The notes under the pieces are model-generated. The model saw only the letters and a list, made by a program, of their open reading frames with translations. It searched no databases and was not told where the DNA came from. From Brevundimonas sp. NIBR10 (GTDB taxonomy: Bacteria; Pseudomonadota; Alphaproteobacteria; Caulobacterales; Caulobacteraceae): a stretch of DNA of 64,000 nt. Positions 26,432 to 35,310 of this stretch are shown here, piece after piece (position 1 is the stretch's first letter; each line of letters starts with the position of its first letter). Location of the stretch: positions 2,356,001-2,420,000 of the forward strand of contig NZ_CP115464.1 in assembly GCF_027912515.1 (NCBI RefSeq). Reading direction: 5' to 3'. Both the position numbers and the translations under genes were made by a program.

Positions 26432-26485
26432 CGACATAGCGGTTTGAATGAGCGGGTCTCCTGTGACCCAGGGGCGCAGCAATTG

Positions 26486-27718
26486 ATGAAGACCTATGAT
26501 GTGCTGATCGTCGGGGGAGGCCATGCCGGCGCTCAGGTGGCCGCAGCCCTGCGTCAGAGAAAATTCTCCGGTTCCGTCGCCATTGTCGGCGCCGAGCCCG
26601 AACTGCCCTACGAACGCCCGCCTCTATCAAAGGATTACCTGTCGGGTGAAAAGACGTTCGACAGACTGTTGATCCGGCCCGAAGCCTTCTGGATCGAGCG
26701 TGAGATCACGATGCTCTTGGGGCAGACGGTGGTCGCGGTGGATGCGGCGGCGCACACGGTTCGACTCGCGACTGGCGACATCCTCGGCTTTGGCGTGCTG
26801 ATCTGGGCGGCCGGTGGGGAGCCGCGGCGTCTGGCTTGTAGTGGCCACGACCTCGACGGCGTCCATGGCGTCCGTACACGCGCCGACGTCGATCGGATGA
26901 TGGAGGAACTCACCGCAGTCGATCGGGTCGTGGTCATCGGCGGCGGCTATATCGGGCTTGAAGCCGCGGCGGTTCTCGCAAAGGCGGGCAAGGCCGTGAC
27001 GGTGCTGGAGGCCCAGGATCGGGTGCTGGCCCGGGTCGCTGGCGAAGTTTTATCACGGTTCTATGAGGCGGAACATCGGTCTCACGACGTGGAGGTCCGG
27101 CTCGGTGTGACCGTGGAGTGTATTGAAGAGGTCGCGCGGAAGGCGACAGGCGTCCGCCTTTCTGATGGTGAAATCCTGCCAGCCCAGATGGTCATTGTCG
27201 GCATCGGTATCGTTCCATCCGTGGAGCCCCTTCTCGCCGCCGGCGCCGAGGGTGGAAATGGCGTTGCGGTCGACGCCTTTTGTCGAACCAGCCTGGCGGA
27301 CATCTATGCGATCGGTGATTGCGCGGCCCACGCCAATGCCTTTGCCAATGGGATGACCATTCGCGTAGAGTCGGTCCAGAACGCCAATGACCAGGCTATG
27401 GTCGTGGCCAGGGCGATCACAGGCGACCCGGTCCCTTACCACGCCGTGCCCTGGTTCTGGTCCAACCAGTACGATCTACGGCTGCAGACCGTCGGCCTGT
27501 CGTTAGGCCACGATCAGACCGTCCTGCGCGGGTCCTTGGACGATCGCAGCTTCTCGGTCATCTATCTGAAGCAGGGTCGCGTCATTGCGCTGGATTGCGT
27601 CAACGCCACCAAGGACTATGTCCAGGGCAAGGCGTTGGTCACTGCAGCCGTGTCCCCGTCGGTCACCGATCTCGCTGACCCGGCGATCCCGCTGAAGACA
27701 CTGGCACCGGTTGCCTAG
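26486..27718 (+). CDS. NAD(P)H-dependent ferredoxin reductase (putidaredoxin-reductase type)
   Basis: 410 residues. FAD-binding [14 protein letters not shown], the [13 protein letters not shown] motif, NAD-binding [12 protein letters not shown] near residue 150, and IYAIGDCA. It follows the ferredoxin gene by 55 bases and so is its natural partner, together feeding a P450. It is a paralogue of the protein at 19412. Start ATG 26486 has AGGGG upstream. Confidence 0.94.
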   Translation: MKTYDVLIVGGGHAGAQVAAALRQRKFSGSVAIVGAEPELPYERPPLSKDYLSGEKTFDRLLIRPEAFWIEREITMLLGQTVVAVDAAAHTVRLATGDILGFGVLIWAAGGEPRRLACSGHDLDGVHGVRTRADVDRMMEELTAVDRVVVIGGGYIGLEAAAVLAKAGKAVTVLEAQDRVLARVAGEVLSRFYEAEHRSHDVEVRLGVTVECIEEVARKATGVRLSDGEILPAQMVIVGIGIVPSVEPLLAAGAEGGNGVAVDAFCRTSLADIYAIGDCAAHANAFANGMTIRVESVQNANDQAMVVARAITGDPVPYHAVPWFWSNQYDLRLQTVGLSLGHDQTVLRGSLDDRSFSVIYLKQGRVIALDCVNATKDYVQGKALVTAAVSPSVTDLADPAIPLKTLAPVA

Positions 27719-27739
27719 CGTGAGAACAACCAGGTCCCG

Positions 27740-28522
27740 GTGATCGGTTCTTTCGATCCGGCAAGATTTGTTCTAGCGAGGCTCCGAGCCCTCGAGCGAG
27801 CGACAACCACGAGCGACAACCAATTGACCAAACGCGCCGCCCCCTCCCTGTCTAATCCGGTCGTCGGATCGGCGTCCGTAGAGTCCGCGTCTCCCGAACG
27901 GCTGGTCAATCAGGCAGGTCGACCAACGGCAGCCGAACTGGAGCGTCGCAAGGCCAAGGTCATGGAGGTCGCGACCGAACTCTTCGTGCATCACGGCTAT
28001 GCTGCGACGTCTCTTGTCGATATCGCCAAGGGGGCCGGTGTCGCGACGCGGACGCTCTACCAACACTTCGGGGACAAGGAGGCGTTGTTTCGTGACGTGA
28101 TCTTTGCGCGCGACACGGGCGCAGTTCTTCCGGCACCGGTCCTTGAGTCCGGCGAGACCCTGCAGTCCGCGTTGATGAAGACGGCGCGCTACATGCACAC
28201 CTATTCTTTGCGGCCCCGCCCCATCGATCTGATGCGGCTCATGATCGCCGAGAGCAAACGGTTTCCAGAGCTGATGCGATCCGTCGGCACGGCGGCGTTC
28301 GCGCGGTTTCGTCGAAATATCGCCCGCATGTTCGAAAGCCTGGCGCGCGCAAAGCTGATTCCCGAAGGCGACTACGACCGTCTGGCTGAACTGTTTTCGG
28401 ATCTGATCCTGGGCAGTGCGCCGATCATGACCTATGCCGAGTGGATCACCGCCCGGACCAGCGAACCGGACATCGAGGAGCGGGTGAAACTTTTCATCCT
28501 GGGGCATTCGGGCCGGCTGTAG
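27740..28522 (+). CDS. TetR-family transcriptional regulator
   Basis: A TetR N-terminal HTH follows an unusual 60-70 residue leader: KVMEVATELFVHHGYAATSL, then DIAKGAGVATRTLYQHFGDK. The C-terminal ligand domain contains hydrophobic helices. It is 21 bases after the reductase gene and so probably in the ferredoxin operon. The start is unclear: GTG 27740 gives 260 residues, TTG 27824 gives 232, closer to family size. A candidate for binding the inverted repeats at 25801 and 43522. Confidence 0.85.
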   Translation: MIGSFDPARFVLARLRALERATTTSDNQLTKRAAPSLSNPVVGSASVESASPERLVNQAGRPTAAELERRKAKVMEVATELFVHHGYAATSLVDIAKGAGVATRTLYQHFGDKEALFRDVIFARDTGAVLPAPVLESGETLQSALMKTARYMHTYSLRPRPIDLMRLMIAESKRFPELMRSVGTAAFARFRRNIARMFESLARAKLIPEGDYDRLAELFSDLILGSAPIMTYAEWITARTSEPDIEERVKLFILGHSGRL

Positions 28523-28611
28523 CTCGAAAGGCCGATGTGAAGAAGGCCAGGCTGCCCAAAGTCGACGCCCGATAAGGCCGGGAGGGCGACGGTCGGGAAG
28601 CCCAAGCCTTC

Positions 28612-29415
28612 TCAGCCGCTCGTCTTGGTCCCGATCGTCGCCACATGGGCCCGCATGCCCTCCAGATATGCGGGCGCCAGCATCAATGCACTGTTAGCGA
28701 GGCGCTCTACGCTGGCGGCCTGGGTCACGCCGAGTTCACGCGCAATCTCGATCGCAACTTTTGCCGCCCCCATCTGGTCCGGATTGTTGCCGACGAGGTG
28801 CCGGCAGAATGCCATGGCGGCGTCGTCGAAGCCTTCGTCCGGGAAAACCTCGTGCACCAGACCCATGACGAGGGCCTTCTGCGCATTGGCCGGCAAGTTG
28901 GCCATGACGAGGTAGCGTGCCCAGTGTGCGCCAACGAGCCGTACCAGACGACTGATTCCATTGGTGGCGGGCAGCACGCCCATCTTGCCTTCGGGAAAGC
29001 TGTAACTGGCGGACGCGGCCGCCAGACGGAAGTCGCAGGACAGGGACAGCTCCAGCCCGCCTCCGACGCAAGGGCCCTGATGCGCGATCACGAAGGGCTT
29101 CTCGATCGCTTCCATCTCATCGTACATGCGGCGCATGCCGTTCAGGTGAAGGCGATGCATCTCGCGTATCTCCGTGCCCGACGTCGGCGGCGCGGAAACA
29201 CCGGCTTCGCGCAGGTCCGCCCCGGCCGAGAAATAGCGGCCCGTTGCACGGATGAGCATAACCCTCAGGGATGGCGAGTCGCGAAAGCGGTAGACGGCCG
29301 ACTCAAGGATTTCGAGGGTCTGGCGGCTCAGCGCATTAAGCTTTTCGGGTCGGTTGAGCGTGGCGACAAGGACGCCATCCGCTTCGTTGACAAGAACATG
29401 CGGGGCCTCGGTCAT
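28612..29415 (-). CDS. Enoyl-CoA hydratase/isomerase family protein
   Basis: 267 residues with crotonase fold. Oxyanion-hole segment YFSAGADL, then GPCVGGGLELSLSCD and SYSFPEGKMGVLP; both Glu residues of the classical hydratase pair appear present. It likely hydrates an enoyl-CoA in the island pathway. Its start overlaps the stop of the upstream ferredoxin gene by four bases (ATGA). Confidence 0.88.
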   Translation of the reverse strand: MTEAPHVLVNEADGVLVATLNRPEKLNALSRQTLEILESAVYRFRDSPSLRVMLIRATGRYFSAGADLREAGVSAPPTSGTEIREMHRLHLNGMRRMYDEMEAIEKPFVIAHQGPCVGGGLELSLSCDFRLAAASASYSFPEGKMGVLPATNGISRLVRLVGAHWARYLVMANLPANAQKALVMGLVHEVFPDEGFDDAAMAFCRHLVGNNPDQMGAAKVAIEIARELGVTQAASVERLANSALMLAPAYLEGMRAHVATIGTKTSG

Positions 29416-29618
29416 GCGGTTTCTTCGTCCTCGATGACGAAAATGATGCGTTCCGGGCAGGCGCGGGCGCCGCGACGGGCGAGATCCTCCTGGCCTGGCG
29501 GGACCTCAAAGCCTTCGGTTGCGATGTAACCTTCGTCGTCGAGGGGATAGAGGTCTTCGGCGACCGCGTTGCACCGGGCGTTCCCCGTGCATTGGGCCTT
29601 CTCGATCCGGATTCTCAT
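29412..29618 (-). CDS. [3Fe-4S]-type ferredoxin (P450-associated)
   Basis: 68 residues with CTGNARC near residue 10 and a later ACPE. The second Cys of a 4Fe motif is replaced by Asn (CxxNxxC), as in three-ligand P450 ferredoxins. It lies divergent from the P450cam-like gene at 29848 and shares the Asn with the second ferredoxin at 52023. Confidence 0.85.
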   Translation of the reverse strand: MRIRIEKAQCTGNARCNAVAEDLYPLDDEGYIATEGFEVPPGQEDLARRGARACPERIIFVIEDEETA

Positions 29619-29692
29619 GGCAATGACCTGCGCGGATGTCGTGGGCCGGGTCGGCCCTGGAATGTACTCAACGTAGAGCCAAGAGCGGTCGC

Positions 29693-29708
29693 CGGATCAA
29701 TCGATCCG
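29693..29708. promoter_or_regulatory. Palindrome in the ferredoxin/P450 divergent promoter
   Basis: CGGATC and GATCCG around AATC, 16 bases in all, midway between the two divergent starts (229-base gap). A plausible operator; its regulator is unknown. Confidence 0.35.
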
Positions 29709-29847
29709 CAGGAAAATCGCGCGGGCGATCGCCCTGGCGCACGCAGGATCGTGGGGACGGTATCGGTCTTGTGCGCATTGCCTCTGCCCTCGGGTCGAAT
29801 GAGGAATAGTGTCGCCAGATGCCTACCGCCTCCCCAGGAGCTAACGA

Positions 29848-31089
29848 TTGACCGACCTCAGTCCTGCCGTTTCGAAGCCGACGCATGTCGCGGATGCGTC
29901 CGTGTACGATTTCGACATGTTCGTCGATCCGGCCTTGCTTCAGGATCCGCACGAACGCGTGCGCGAACTGCTGCGTGATGCACCACCGGTCTTCTGGACG
30001 CCGCGCAACGGCGGGCATTGGGTCGTCACAGGGTTTCGTGAGAACTACGATGCGTCGCGTGATTTCGAGACCTTCTCGAGCGAAATCTACCCCCGACCGA
30101 TGATGGACGGGATGCGGGCCATGCTGGCGCAGCAGATCGGACACGTGCCGTTGCCGACCCCGATCAACCTGGATCCGCCGGACCACACGAAGTTCCGTCG
30201 GCCGCTGCAACTTGCGTTTTCACCCAAGGCGATGCTTGCGCGTAAGGAAGAGGTCAGAAATCTGGCCAATTCCTTGATCGACGCCGTGATCGAGCAGGGC
30301 CATTGCGACTTCGTCCCGGATATCGCCGAGCCCCTGCCCGTGCAGGTCTTCCTGAAAATGATGGGCCTGCCGCTCGAACGATCCGCAGAGTTCCGCGACC
30401 TGGTCCATGAATTCATGTCTCCGCCGGATACGGAACTCGCCCCGATCTATCGAATGAGGAAGGTCGCTAACGCGATGAAGGGCGAGATCGAGGCCCGCCG
30501 GACCGATCCTAAAGACGACCTGCTTAGCCTTCTGTGGACGTCGGAGTTCGACGGCGAGCCGATGACGTTCGAGCTGATGGAGGACTACGCCGTTCTCCTG
30601 TTCATCGCCGGACTGGACACCGTCATCAACGGCATGGGGTTTGGCGTGCGCCACCTGGCGCAGAATCCGGCGTTCCAGGAAGAACTGCGCGCCAATCCGA
30701 AGCGGATCCCCGAAGCGGCGGAAGAGCTGCTGCGGCGCTACACCTTCACTGTCCCGACGCGTCGCATCGCCAAGGATGTCGAGTTCGCCGGCGTCGAGAT
30801 GAAGGACGGGGATCGACTGATGCTGTTTTTGCCCGGGGCCGACCTCGACCAACGCGAGTTCGCCAAGCCCGAGGCGTTCGACATCGATCGCGAGAACAAT
30901 GTTCACATCGCCTTTGGGGCCGGTCCGCACCGTTGCCTGGGGTCGCACCTGGCGCGGATCGAGCTGCAAGTTCTCTATGAACAGATGCTCGCGCGGCTGC
31001 CGACGTTCCGACTGGATGACGCCAAGCCCACGGTGTTCCACGCCGGCAACATCATCGCCATCGACTCCCTGCCGCTGCGTTGGGACTGA
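29848..31089 (+). CDS. Cytochrome P450, P450cam (CYP101)-like
   Basis: 413 residues. I-helix LLFIAGLDTV has the Gly-x-Asp-Thr of P450cam rather than the usual Glu-Thr. ExxR is EELLRR, and the heme loop is FGAGPHRCLGSHLAR (Cys about residue 362). The C-terminal AGNIIAIDSLPLRWD resembles the camphor enzyme end. A class I P450 would take electrons from the ferredoxin/reductase pair at 26114 and 26486. It should hydroxylate a hydrophobic, probably terpenoid or alicyclic substrate. TTG start, with AGGAG seven bases before it. Confidence 0.92.
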   Translation: MTDLSPAVSKPTHVADASVYDFDMFVDPALLQDPHERVRELLRDAPPVFWTPRNGGHWVVTGFRENYDASRDFETFSSEIYPRPMMDGMRAMLAQQIGHVPLPTPINLDPPDHTKFRRPLQLAFSPKAMLARKEEVRNLANSLIDAVIEQGHCDFVPDIAEPLPVQVFLKMMGLPLERSAEFRDLVHEFMSPPDTELAPIYRMRKVANAMKGEIEARRTDPKDDLLSLLWTSEFDGEPMTFELMEDYAVLLFIAGLDTVINGMGFGVRHLAQNPAFQEELRANPKRIPEAAEELLRRYTFTVPTRRIAKDVEFAGVEMKDGDRLMLFLPGADLDQREFAKPEAFDIDRENNVHIAFGAGPHRCLGSHLARIELQVLYEQMLARLPTFRLDDAKPTVFHAGNIIAIDSLPLRWD

Positions 31090-31091
31090 CG

Positions 31092-31493
31092 GTGGCTGGC
31101 TTTCGTTTGCTTCCCCGCCTGAATGCGGAGAACCGCTTCTTCTGGACCAGCGGATCGGATGGCCGGCTTCGCTTTCTGCGGTGCGAGGCCTGTGAGACCT
31201 TTGTGCACCCGCCCCGTCCGATCTGTCCCAATTGCCAGTCTGAAGCTGTCTCCCCCGCTACCGTGCCGGGGACAGGCGTGGTCGACACCTATACGATCAA
31301 CCACCAGAAGTGGCAGCCAGTGCTCGAGGTACCCTATGTGATCGCCCGTGTGGCGATCGATGGGGCTCCGGGTGTCTATCTGACCACCAACATCATCGAT
31401 TGTTCGGTCGAGGCGGTCGAAATCGGCGACGCCGTAAAGGTGGCTTTCGAGCAGCATGACGACGTCTGGCTGCCGCTGTTCGAGAAAGCCTGA
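31092..31493 (+). CDS. DUF35 Zn-ribbon/OB-fold protein, partner of a thiolase-like enzyme
   Basis: 133 residues with the Zn-ribbon CEAC...CPNC and then an OB-fold domain. Such proteins pair with thiolase-fold enzymes (for example ChsH2 with Ltp2) and supply substrate-binding and organising surfaces. It is encoded between the P450 (GTG start immediately after the P450 stop) and the thiolase-like gene (two-base gap), so the pair is almost surely translated together. Confidence 0.85.
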   Translation: MAGFRLLPRLNAENRFFWTSGSDGRLRFLRCEACETFVHPPRPICPNCQSEAVSPATVPGTGVVDTYTINHQKWQPVLEVPYVIARVAIDGAPGVYLTTNIIDCSVEAVEIGDAVKVAFEQHDDVWLPLFEKA

Positions 31494-31495
31494 CG

Positions 31496-32656
31496 ATGGC
31501 TAATCCAGACGCCTATATCACCGGAATCGGTCAATCGGAGGTCGGGGTCCGGCTGGCCCGCCATCCTCTGCTTCTGACCATCGACGCCATCCGGGAGGCG
31601 CTGGACGACGCCGGACTGACTTTGGCGGACATCGACGGCGTTTCAACCTATCCGGGCAAAACCGCACAGCCTCCGGGGTATTCGCCGGTCGGGACCGAGG
31701 ACGTCATCGAGTCCCTGCGTCTCAATGTGCGCTGGTACAACGGCGGCTTCGAGATCACCTCTCAGCTCGGCGCGGTGGTCGAGGCCGTGGGCGCCGTCAT
31801 GAGCGGCCAAGCGCGCCACGTGCTGTGTTTCCGCACGGTCTACGAGGCTGCCGCCCTGTCGCGGCCGGACGAATATCCCCGGCCGGGCCCAGGACGAGTC
31901 GACGGCATGATGGAATGGCTGTTGCCGTTCAACGCCTATTCGGCGTCCAACTGGATCGCTCAGTATGCGATGCGACACATCAAGAAATACGGCCTCAAGC
32001 GCGAGCAACTAGCCCAGATCGCCATCACCGGGCGCGCCCATGCAGCCCTGAATCCACGCGCCCTCGTCCGCGAGCCCCTGACGCTGGACGATTACATGTC
32101 CGCGAGGATGATCTCGGATCCACTGTGCTTGTACGATTGCGACCGGTTCACCGACGCCTCGACAGTGCTGATCGTGTCAGCGGGTGACGCCTTGGGTGAC
32201 GTCAAATGCAGGGCCATCCGGATCGACGCCATGGCCTATTCGGTCGAGCGTCATAGCTGGGATCAGTCGGAATGGGTCGCAGCTTACCCGACCGGAGCGG
32301 AGCTGTGGAAGCGCACCGACTATAAGCCCAAGGACGTCGATGTCGCCCAACTCTACGACGGCTTCAGCTTTAACGCCGTGACCTGGTTGGAAGGTCTGGG
32401 GTTCTGCAAGCGAGGAGAGGCCGGGGATTTCCTCGGCGACGGCAAGCGGATCGCTCTGGACGGAGAATTGCCGCTGAACACCTTTGGCGGTCAGATCGGC
32501 GCCGGTCGGCTGCATGGCTTCGGCTTCGCCCATGAAGCGGTCGTCCAGCTCCGGGGGCAGGGGGGCGCGCGGCAGGTCAAGGGAGAGCCGAGGGTCGCGG
32601 TCGCAACCTCGGGTGGTGGGCCATTGGCGACGGCCCTCTTGCTTGTCCGGGACTGA
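31496..32656 (+). CDS. Thiolase-fold protein (Ltp2-like), probable retro-aldolase with DUF35 partner
   Basis: 386 residues of the thiolase/lipid-transfer (SCP-x) family. The active-site Cys segment of true thiolases is replaced: the place where NCASG would be reads NGGFEITSQLGA. A Tyr-Asp-x-Phe motif (LYDGFSF) and GGQIGAGRLHGFG remain. This matches Ltp2-type enzymes, which with a DUF35 partner cleave C-C bonds by retro-aldol rather than thiolysis. It probably shortens a branched hydroxyacyl-CoA. Confidence 0.82.
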   Translation: MANPDAYITGIGQSEVGVRLARHPLLLTIDAIREALDDAGLTLADIDGVSTYPGKTAQPPGYSPVGTEDVIESLRLNVRWYNGGFEITSQLGAVVEAVGAVMSGQARHVLCFRTVYEAAALSRPDEYPRPGPGRVDGMMEWLLPFNAYSASNWIAQYAMRHIKKYGLKREQLAQIAITGRAHAALNPRALVREPLTLDDYMSARMISDPLCLYDCDRFTDASTVLIVSAGDALGDVKCRAIRIDAMAYSVERHSWDQSEWVAAYPTGAELWKRTDYKPKDVDVAQLYDGFSFNAVTWLEGLGFCKRGEAGDFLGDGKRIALDGELPLNTFGGQIGAGRLHGFGFAHEAVVQLRGQGGARQVKGEPRVAVATSGGGPLATALLLVRD

Positions 32657-32657
32657 G

Positions 32658-33407
32658 GTGTCGGCACCGGCCTTCAGGCGCCGGGTTCTCATAGAACCGT
32701 CGCCCGGTGTGGTGACGGCCGAGCTCGAGGACGACTGGCATCGGATGGTCGTTACCTTGACCCATCGCGACGGGGTCGTCGTCGATGTCGCAAGCGACAT
32801 GAAGCGTTGGCCCTGGACGACCTGTCGGGGCGCGATTGCCCAGTTGAGCCAAACCTTGGAGGGGGCGGCGCTCGACCAGCTGGCCCGGCAGGGAGAGCGA
32901 ACACACAACTGTACGCACCTTCATGATCTCGCCCTGTTTGCGGCTGCGCACGCAGCAGAGACGTCTGCGATCGCCTACGATGTGACGGTGTCGGATCCGG
33001 TTGATGGGCGGCGTGTCGCAGAACTGGTACGGAATGGGGTGCCGATGTTTTCCTGGAGGCAGGAGAATGATCTGTTCATCGCGCCGTCGGATCTGGCGGG
33101 GCTCAGTCTCAGCCAACTCGGGGAGTGGATTTCGACGCTCGACCGTGACCGACGCGAGGGCGCCCGAATTCTTCGATGGGCCGCCATCATGGCCTATGGA
33201 CGGGCCATGGAGATCCCCGAGGGCCTTTCGGCGACAGCCTTCCCAAGCGGGGCTTGTTTCACTTTTCAGCCCGAACAGGCGCGAGACGCCATCCGGCGTC
33301 CCGACGTACCCAGGGATCTGAGCCGGGAAGGCGCGCTACCCTTGGCGGATCGGGCGCAGAGTTTTGACCTTCCACCCGGCTCCGACGGCATCATCGCTCA
33401 TCAATGA
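32658..33407 (+). CDS. DUF2889 family protein
   Basis: 249 residues, GTG start one base after the thiolase stop. It carries the DUF2889 signature: VVTAELEDDWHRMVVTLTH, RWPWTTCRGA and NCTHLHDLALFAAAHA. The function of this family is not established; it is frequently encoded in degradative gene clusters near thiolases (from memory). Last gene of the P450-DUF35-thiolase operon. Confidence 0.8.
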   Translation: MSAPAFRRRVLIEPSPGVVTAELEDDWHRMVVTLTHRDGVVVDVASDMKRWPWTTCRGAIAQLSQTLEGAALDQLARQGERTHNCTHLHDLALFAAAHAAETSAIAYDVTVSDPVDGRRVAELVRNGVPMFSWRQENDLFIAPSDLAGLSLSQLGEWISTLDRDRREGARILRWAAIMAYGRAMEIPEGLSATAFPSGACFTFQPEQARDAIRRPDVPRDLSREGALPLADRAQSFDLPPGSDGIIAHQ

Positions 33408-33557
33408 ACTCGGCTGCGAAGTCTGACGCAGCCAGCCGAACGACTCGAGAGCATTGCATTGAACGTACAGGTCGGGAGGCACGCTTCGATCGCCAAAGCT
33501 AAATAAGTGAGCCGATTCAATGGAATAACATAAAAACAGAGGCTATCTCATTTTTTG

Positions 33558-33586
33558 TTGACGAGTCGAGAATGTCGGCGGATAGT
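33558..33586 (+). promoter_or_regulatory. Sigma70-like promoter of the iclR operon
   Basis: TTGACG, 17 bases, GATAGT, in a locally AT-rich stretch 41 bases before the iclR-type gene. A standard promoter in a spacing-correct position. Confidence 0.55.
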
Positions 33587-33626
33587 CTGGGGAAAAGATA
33601 AGAACACAAACCCAGGGAGACGACGG

Positions 33627-34427
33627 ATGGCCACGGGACTGGATTCCAATCGCACCAAGATCGCCAAGCGCGTGATCGAGGTTTTCGACTATTTCGGGAC
33701 GACCAACAAAAGCGCGACGGTCATGGACATCGTGCGTCGCTATGGCCGGCCGCAGTCGAGCACGTCCGAACTGCTGGCCAGTCTGGTCGAGATGGGCCTT
33801 CTGTACAAAGACCCCATGACCCGGTCCTACCTGCCGACTCCACGTCTGGCGACCTTGGGAGGCGCAGCCCAGCCCGAATTCATTCGCGATGGTCGCCTCT
33901 ATACCTACATGGACCGTCTGGCCCAATCGACCCGTCAAACGGTAGCCCTGTTCGGCATGGTCGGGACGCACACCCAGGTGTTCCGCGTCTCGAACGGCGC
34001 CGACGATGGTGCTGTCGCGCTCGAACAGGGCGATTCCGAGGTCCTGTACGCCAGCGCGACCGGGCTGCTTCTTCTCTCGACGCTCGGCCAGGAGCAGACG
34101 AAGAAAACGCTCTGGCGCCTGAACTCCGAGGCTGCGCCGGATCAGAAATTTGGCCACGCGGAATACTGCGAGCGCGCGGCGACCTACCGCCAGCAGGGCC
34201 ATGCCGTAGGTCAGGCAGGGTTTATCGCTGGCGCTCAAGTGACGACCGCGCTCGTGCCGGTCTCGGCTGGCGAGCGTCCGCTTGCGCTGGGCGTGCTCTA
34301 TCCTGAGGGCTCGACAATCGGCGCCGAGGCTTTGCTTGAGACGTTGCGTTATGGCGTCAGTCAGTTCTCGCCCAACGCCATGCGTGACCTGTCCAACGAC
34401 TTCGCGCCCTTCGCCCGCGCAGTCTGA
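33627..34427 (+). CDS. IclR-family transcriptional regulator
   Basis: 266 residues. Winged-helix N-terminus ATVMDIVRRYGRPQSSTSEL and LVEMGLLYKDP, followed by the IclR effector domain. IclR proteins often control degradative operons and respond to aromatic or acyl metabolites. Start ATG 33627 has CAGGGAGA upstream. It is followed on the same strand by the acyltransferase, two SDR genes and the hydrolase. It is a second candidate regulator for the TTAATG-N14-CATTAA sites. Confidence 0.88.
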   Translation: MATGLDSNRTKIAKRVIEVFDYFGTTNKSATVMDIVRRYGRPQSSTSELLASLVEMGLLYKDPMTRSYLPTPRLATLGGAAQPEFIRDGRLYTYMDRLAQSTRQTVALFGMVGTHTQVFRVSNGADDGAVALEQGDSEVLYASATGLLLLSTLGQEQTKKTLWRLNSEAAPDQKFGHAEYCERAATYRQQGHAVGQAGFIAGAQVTTALVPVSAGERPLALGVLYPEGSTIGAEALLETLRYGVSQFSPNAMRDLSNDFAPFARAV

Positions 34428-34504
34428 CCTTCGACGCCGGAGCGGCGGAGACGATCCCGCCGTAGTCTGGCCCTCGCGGCGGCGCGTGATCGCACTGGAA
34501 AATC

Positions 34505-35215
34505 ATGACTGACACCTCTGCCGAAGACTATTTTGCGTCCTTCGGACCGGTTCGCGTCGTCGACCGGACGCGCGTACAGAAGTTCGTCGCCAAGACCATG
34601 ACGACGAACGTGACCACCATTCCACACGTCACCCACTGCGACGACGTGGATGTCACCGACCTCGAGGCCTATCGCAAAAGCCTGACGTCGGACCAGAAGG
34701 TTTCGCCCCTGGTCTTTCTGGTCAAGGCGGTCGTGGATGCGCTCAAGGCGTTTCCTCATTTCAACGCATCGCTGGCCCCGGATGGCGGCTCGCTGATCCT
34801 GAAGGACTATTTTCACATCGGCATCGCCGTTGACGGACCGCTGGGACTTCTGGTCCCGGTGTTGCGGGACTGCGACCAGAAGGATGTCGGGCAGCTTTCG
34901 GCTGAGCTGAAAGACGTTTCCTTGCTGGCGCGCACCAAGGGTCTGTCCATGGACAGGATGTCGGGCGGCTGCATATCGATCTCGTCTTTGGGCGGCATCG
35001 GCGGGACCTACTTCACCCCGATCATCAATGCGCCCGAAGTTGCGATTCTCGGCGCCACGGGCATCCAGACACGGCCGGTCTGGGACGGGCAGGCGTTCGT
35101 GCCGCGCCAGATCCTTCCCCTGTCGTTGAGTTACGATCACCGGGTGATCAACGGGGCCGACGCCGCCCGGTTCGTGCGCCACATCGGAGCCTCTCTCGCC
35201 AAAGTCGGCGGTTAG
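34505..35215 (+). CDS. Stand-alone 2-oxoacid dehydrogenase E2-type acyltransferase domain
   Basis: 236 residues, only the catalytic domain of the E2 family. It has no lipoyl domain and no E1/E3-binding domain. Visible are TMTTNVTTIPHVTHCDDVDV, GIAVDGPLGLLVPV and the active-site SYDHRVINGAD, where His is present and Asn replaces Asp as in Azotobacter E2p. E1 and E3 genes are not in the window. It is likely an acyl-CoA-dependent acyltransferase of the catabolic island. Role unknown. Confidence 0.8.
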   Translation: MTDTSAEDYFASFGPVRVVDRTRVQKFVAKTMTTNVTTIPHVTHCDDVDVTDLEAYRKSLTSDQKVSPLVFLVKAVVDALKAFPHFNASLAPDGGSLILKDYFHIGIAVDGPLGLLVPVLRDCDQKDVGQLSAELKDVSLLARTKGLSMDRMSGGCISISSLGGIGGTYFTPIINAPEVAILGATGIQTRPVWDGQAFVPRQILPLSLSYDHRVINGADAARFVRHIGASLAKVGG

Positions 35216-35310
35216 GACATCGCCGCGACGATGGTCGATCGAGCGCTCTGACCCGGTCTCGACAACCGGGGAAATCGGTCTAGTCACAGAACACCCGGGG
35301 GACCATGCGT

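Noticed and set aside
29325..29345. Another GCATTAAG sequence resembling an operator half-site
   Set aside because: It lies inside the enoyl-CoA hydratase coding region (the Leu-Asn-Ala-Leu stretch) and lacks the second arm at the right spacing.
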